Part shown: positions 13,900 through 14,115 of the stretch, in pieces
Numbering within the stretch: position 1 is the first letter of the stretch
Layout: every line of letters starts with the position of its first letter
From: Elusimicrobiota bacterium
GTDB taxonomy: Bacteria; CG03; SLGR01; PWQF01
Length of the DNA: 14,115 bases
Reading direction: 5' to 3'
NCBI GenBank assembly: GCA_003558145.1
Contig: PWMP01000020.1
Coordinates: 1-14,115 of the forward strand
The notes under the pieces: generated by a model
Database searches by the model: none
What the model saw: only the letters and a program-made list of their open reading frames with translations
Told to the model about the DNA's origin: nothing
Program-made: the position numbers and the translations under genes

Positions 13900-14115
13900 A
13901 ACTTAAAAGCATAAGATTTTCAATAGTTTTTGCGTTTTTTACATTTGTTTCAGGTTTTGTATATGTACCTGAAATAGATTGTATCCCTACGGAAGATACG
14001 TCGGCAATGGAACTTTTTTCCCTGTCTTTTAATTTCTTTTCCGACGGGCTTTATACTATTGCTGCCGACAGTTTTAACAAATATATAACCCGCTATCCGG
14101 ACGGTCCCAAGATAA
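13896..14115 (+). CDS. secreted TPR-type protein, N-terminal part (YbgF/BamD-like), cut by the window end
   Basis: The frame begins at ATG 13896-13898, overlapping the uvrA TGA (ATGA), and stays open for 73 codons to the window edge. Residues 1-21 form a signal peptide: positively charged MKLKSIR, then a hydrophobic core SIVFAFFTFVSGFVYV. There is no lipobox; Cys29 comes too late. After it, AMELFSLSFNFFSDGLYTIAADSFNKYITRYPDGPKI matches the start of a tetratricopeptide unit like those in YbgF/CpoB and BamD periplasmic proteins. This implies an envelope scaffold role in a diderm cell, but the function is inferred from one repeat only. GGAGG at 13871 is about 20 bases upstream, too far for a normal SD, so coupling to uvrA is likely. 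Confidence 0.75.
   Translation, partial: MKLKSIRFSIVFAFFTFVSGFVYVPEIDCIPTEDTSAMELFSLSFNFFSDGLYTIAADSFNKYITRYPDGPKI

Noticed and set aside
1..14115. CRISPR array, tRNA or rRNA genes, prophage or toxin-antitoxin module
   Set aside because: No regularly spaced repeats, no tRNA-like arms in the short intergenic gaps and no phage, restriction or toxin motifs were seen; TnpB is the only nuclease relative of a defence system.

Overview
The window is a piece of bacterial chromosome, most likely from a diderm (Gram-negative-type) bacterium. The evidence is uniformly dense housekeeping genes, a secreted TPR protein at the right edge with a signal peptide typical of envelope proteins, and no archaeal or eukaryotic feature. 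TGA is a normal stop codon here: seven of the nine complete genes end in it. Coding sequence is rich in AAA, ATA and GAA codons, intergenic DNA is short and AT-rich, and only two of nine complete genes have a clear Shine-Dalgarno (SD) sequence. This resembles poorly cultured lineages such as Elusimicrobiota or Omnitrophota, but the phylum cannot be fixed from the sequence alone.

Layout. (1) Positions 1-1033 are the right-hand part of an IS200/IS605-type element carrying tnpB. Its 5' end lies outside the window, and the reading frame is broken by one TGA where a Trp codon is expected. The tnpB 3' end holds a series of hairpins that look like the guide (omega/re) RNA scaffold and the transposon right end, finishing at a TCAA. 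(2) Converging on it is a NupC-type nucleoside transporter (minus strand, 1030-2859). It is enlarged by about 180 residues of extra membrane segments, and its stop codon lies within the apparent last bases of the insertion element. (3) Divergent from nupC is rnr (RNase R), followed by its own promoter region and an orphan trpB2-type tryptophan synthase beta gene with a strong SD. (4) dut (dUTPase) faces trpB2 tail to tail with a 10-base gap and appears to be transcribed as a leaderless mRNA. (5) Divergent from dut runs a tightly packed operon: panB-panC-nadA-nadB-uvrA and the start of a secreted TPR protein. Gene junctions are 5-base gaps or 1-4 base overlaps.

How the genes work together. panB and panC supply two of the steps to pantothenate (CoA). 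nadA and nadB supply the two steps from aspartate to quinolinate (NAD). panD, panE and nadC are not in the window. uvrA (nucleotide excision repair) and the TPR envelope gene continue the same transcript. Rnr, NupC and Dut fit a general theme of RNA turnover, nucleoside uptake and nucleotide-pool sanitation, but they are separate transcription units.

I see no CRISPR array, rRNA, tRNA, phage module or recognisable defence system. The items most worth a second look are the broken TnpB whose putative guide would match the nupC 3' end, the expanded CNT transporter, the leaderless dut promoter, the terminator-like hairpin and C8 tract inside trpB2, and an A8 slippery junction between panC and nadA. 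No stretch longer than 300 bases lacks a gene.
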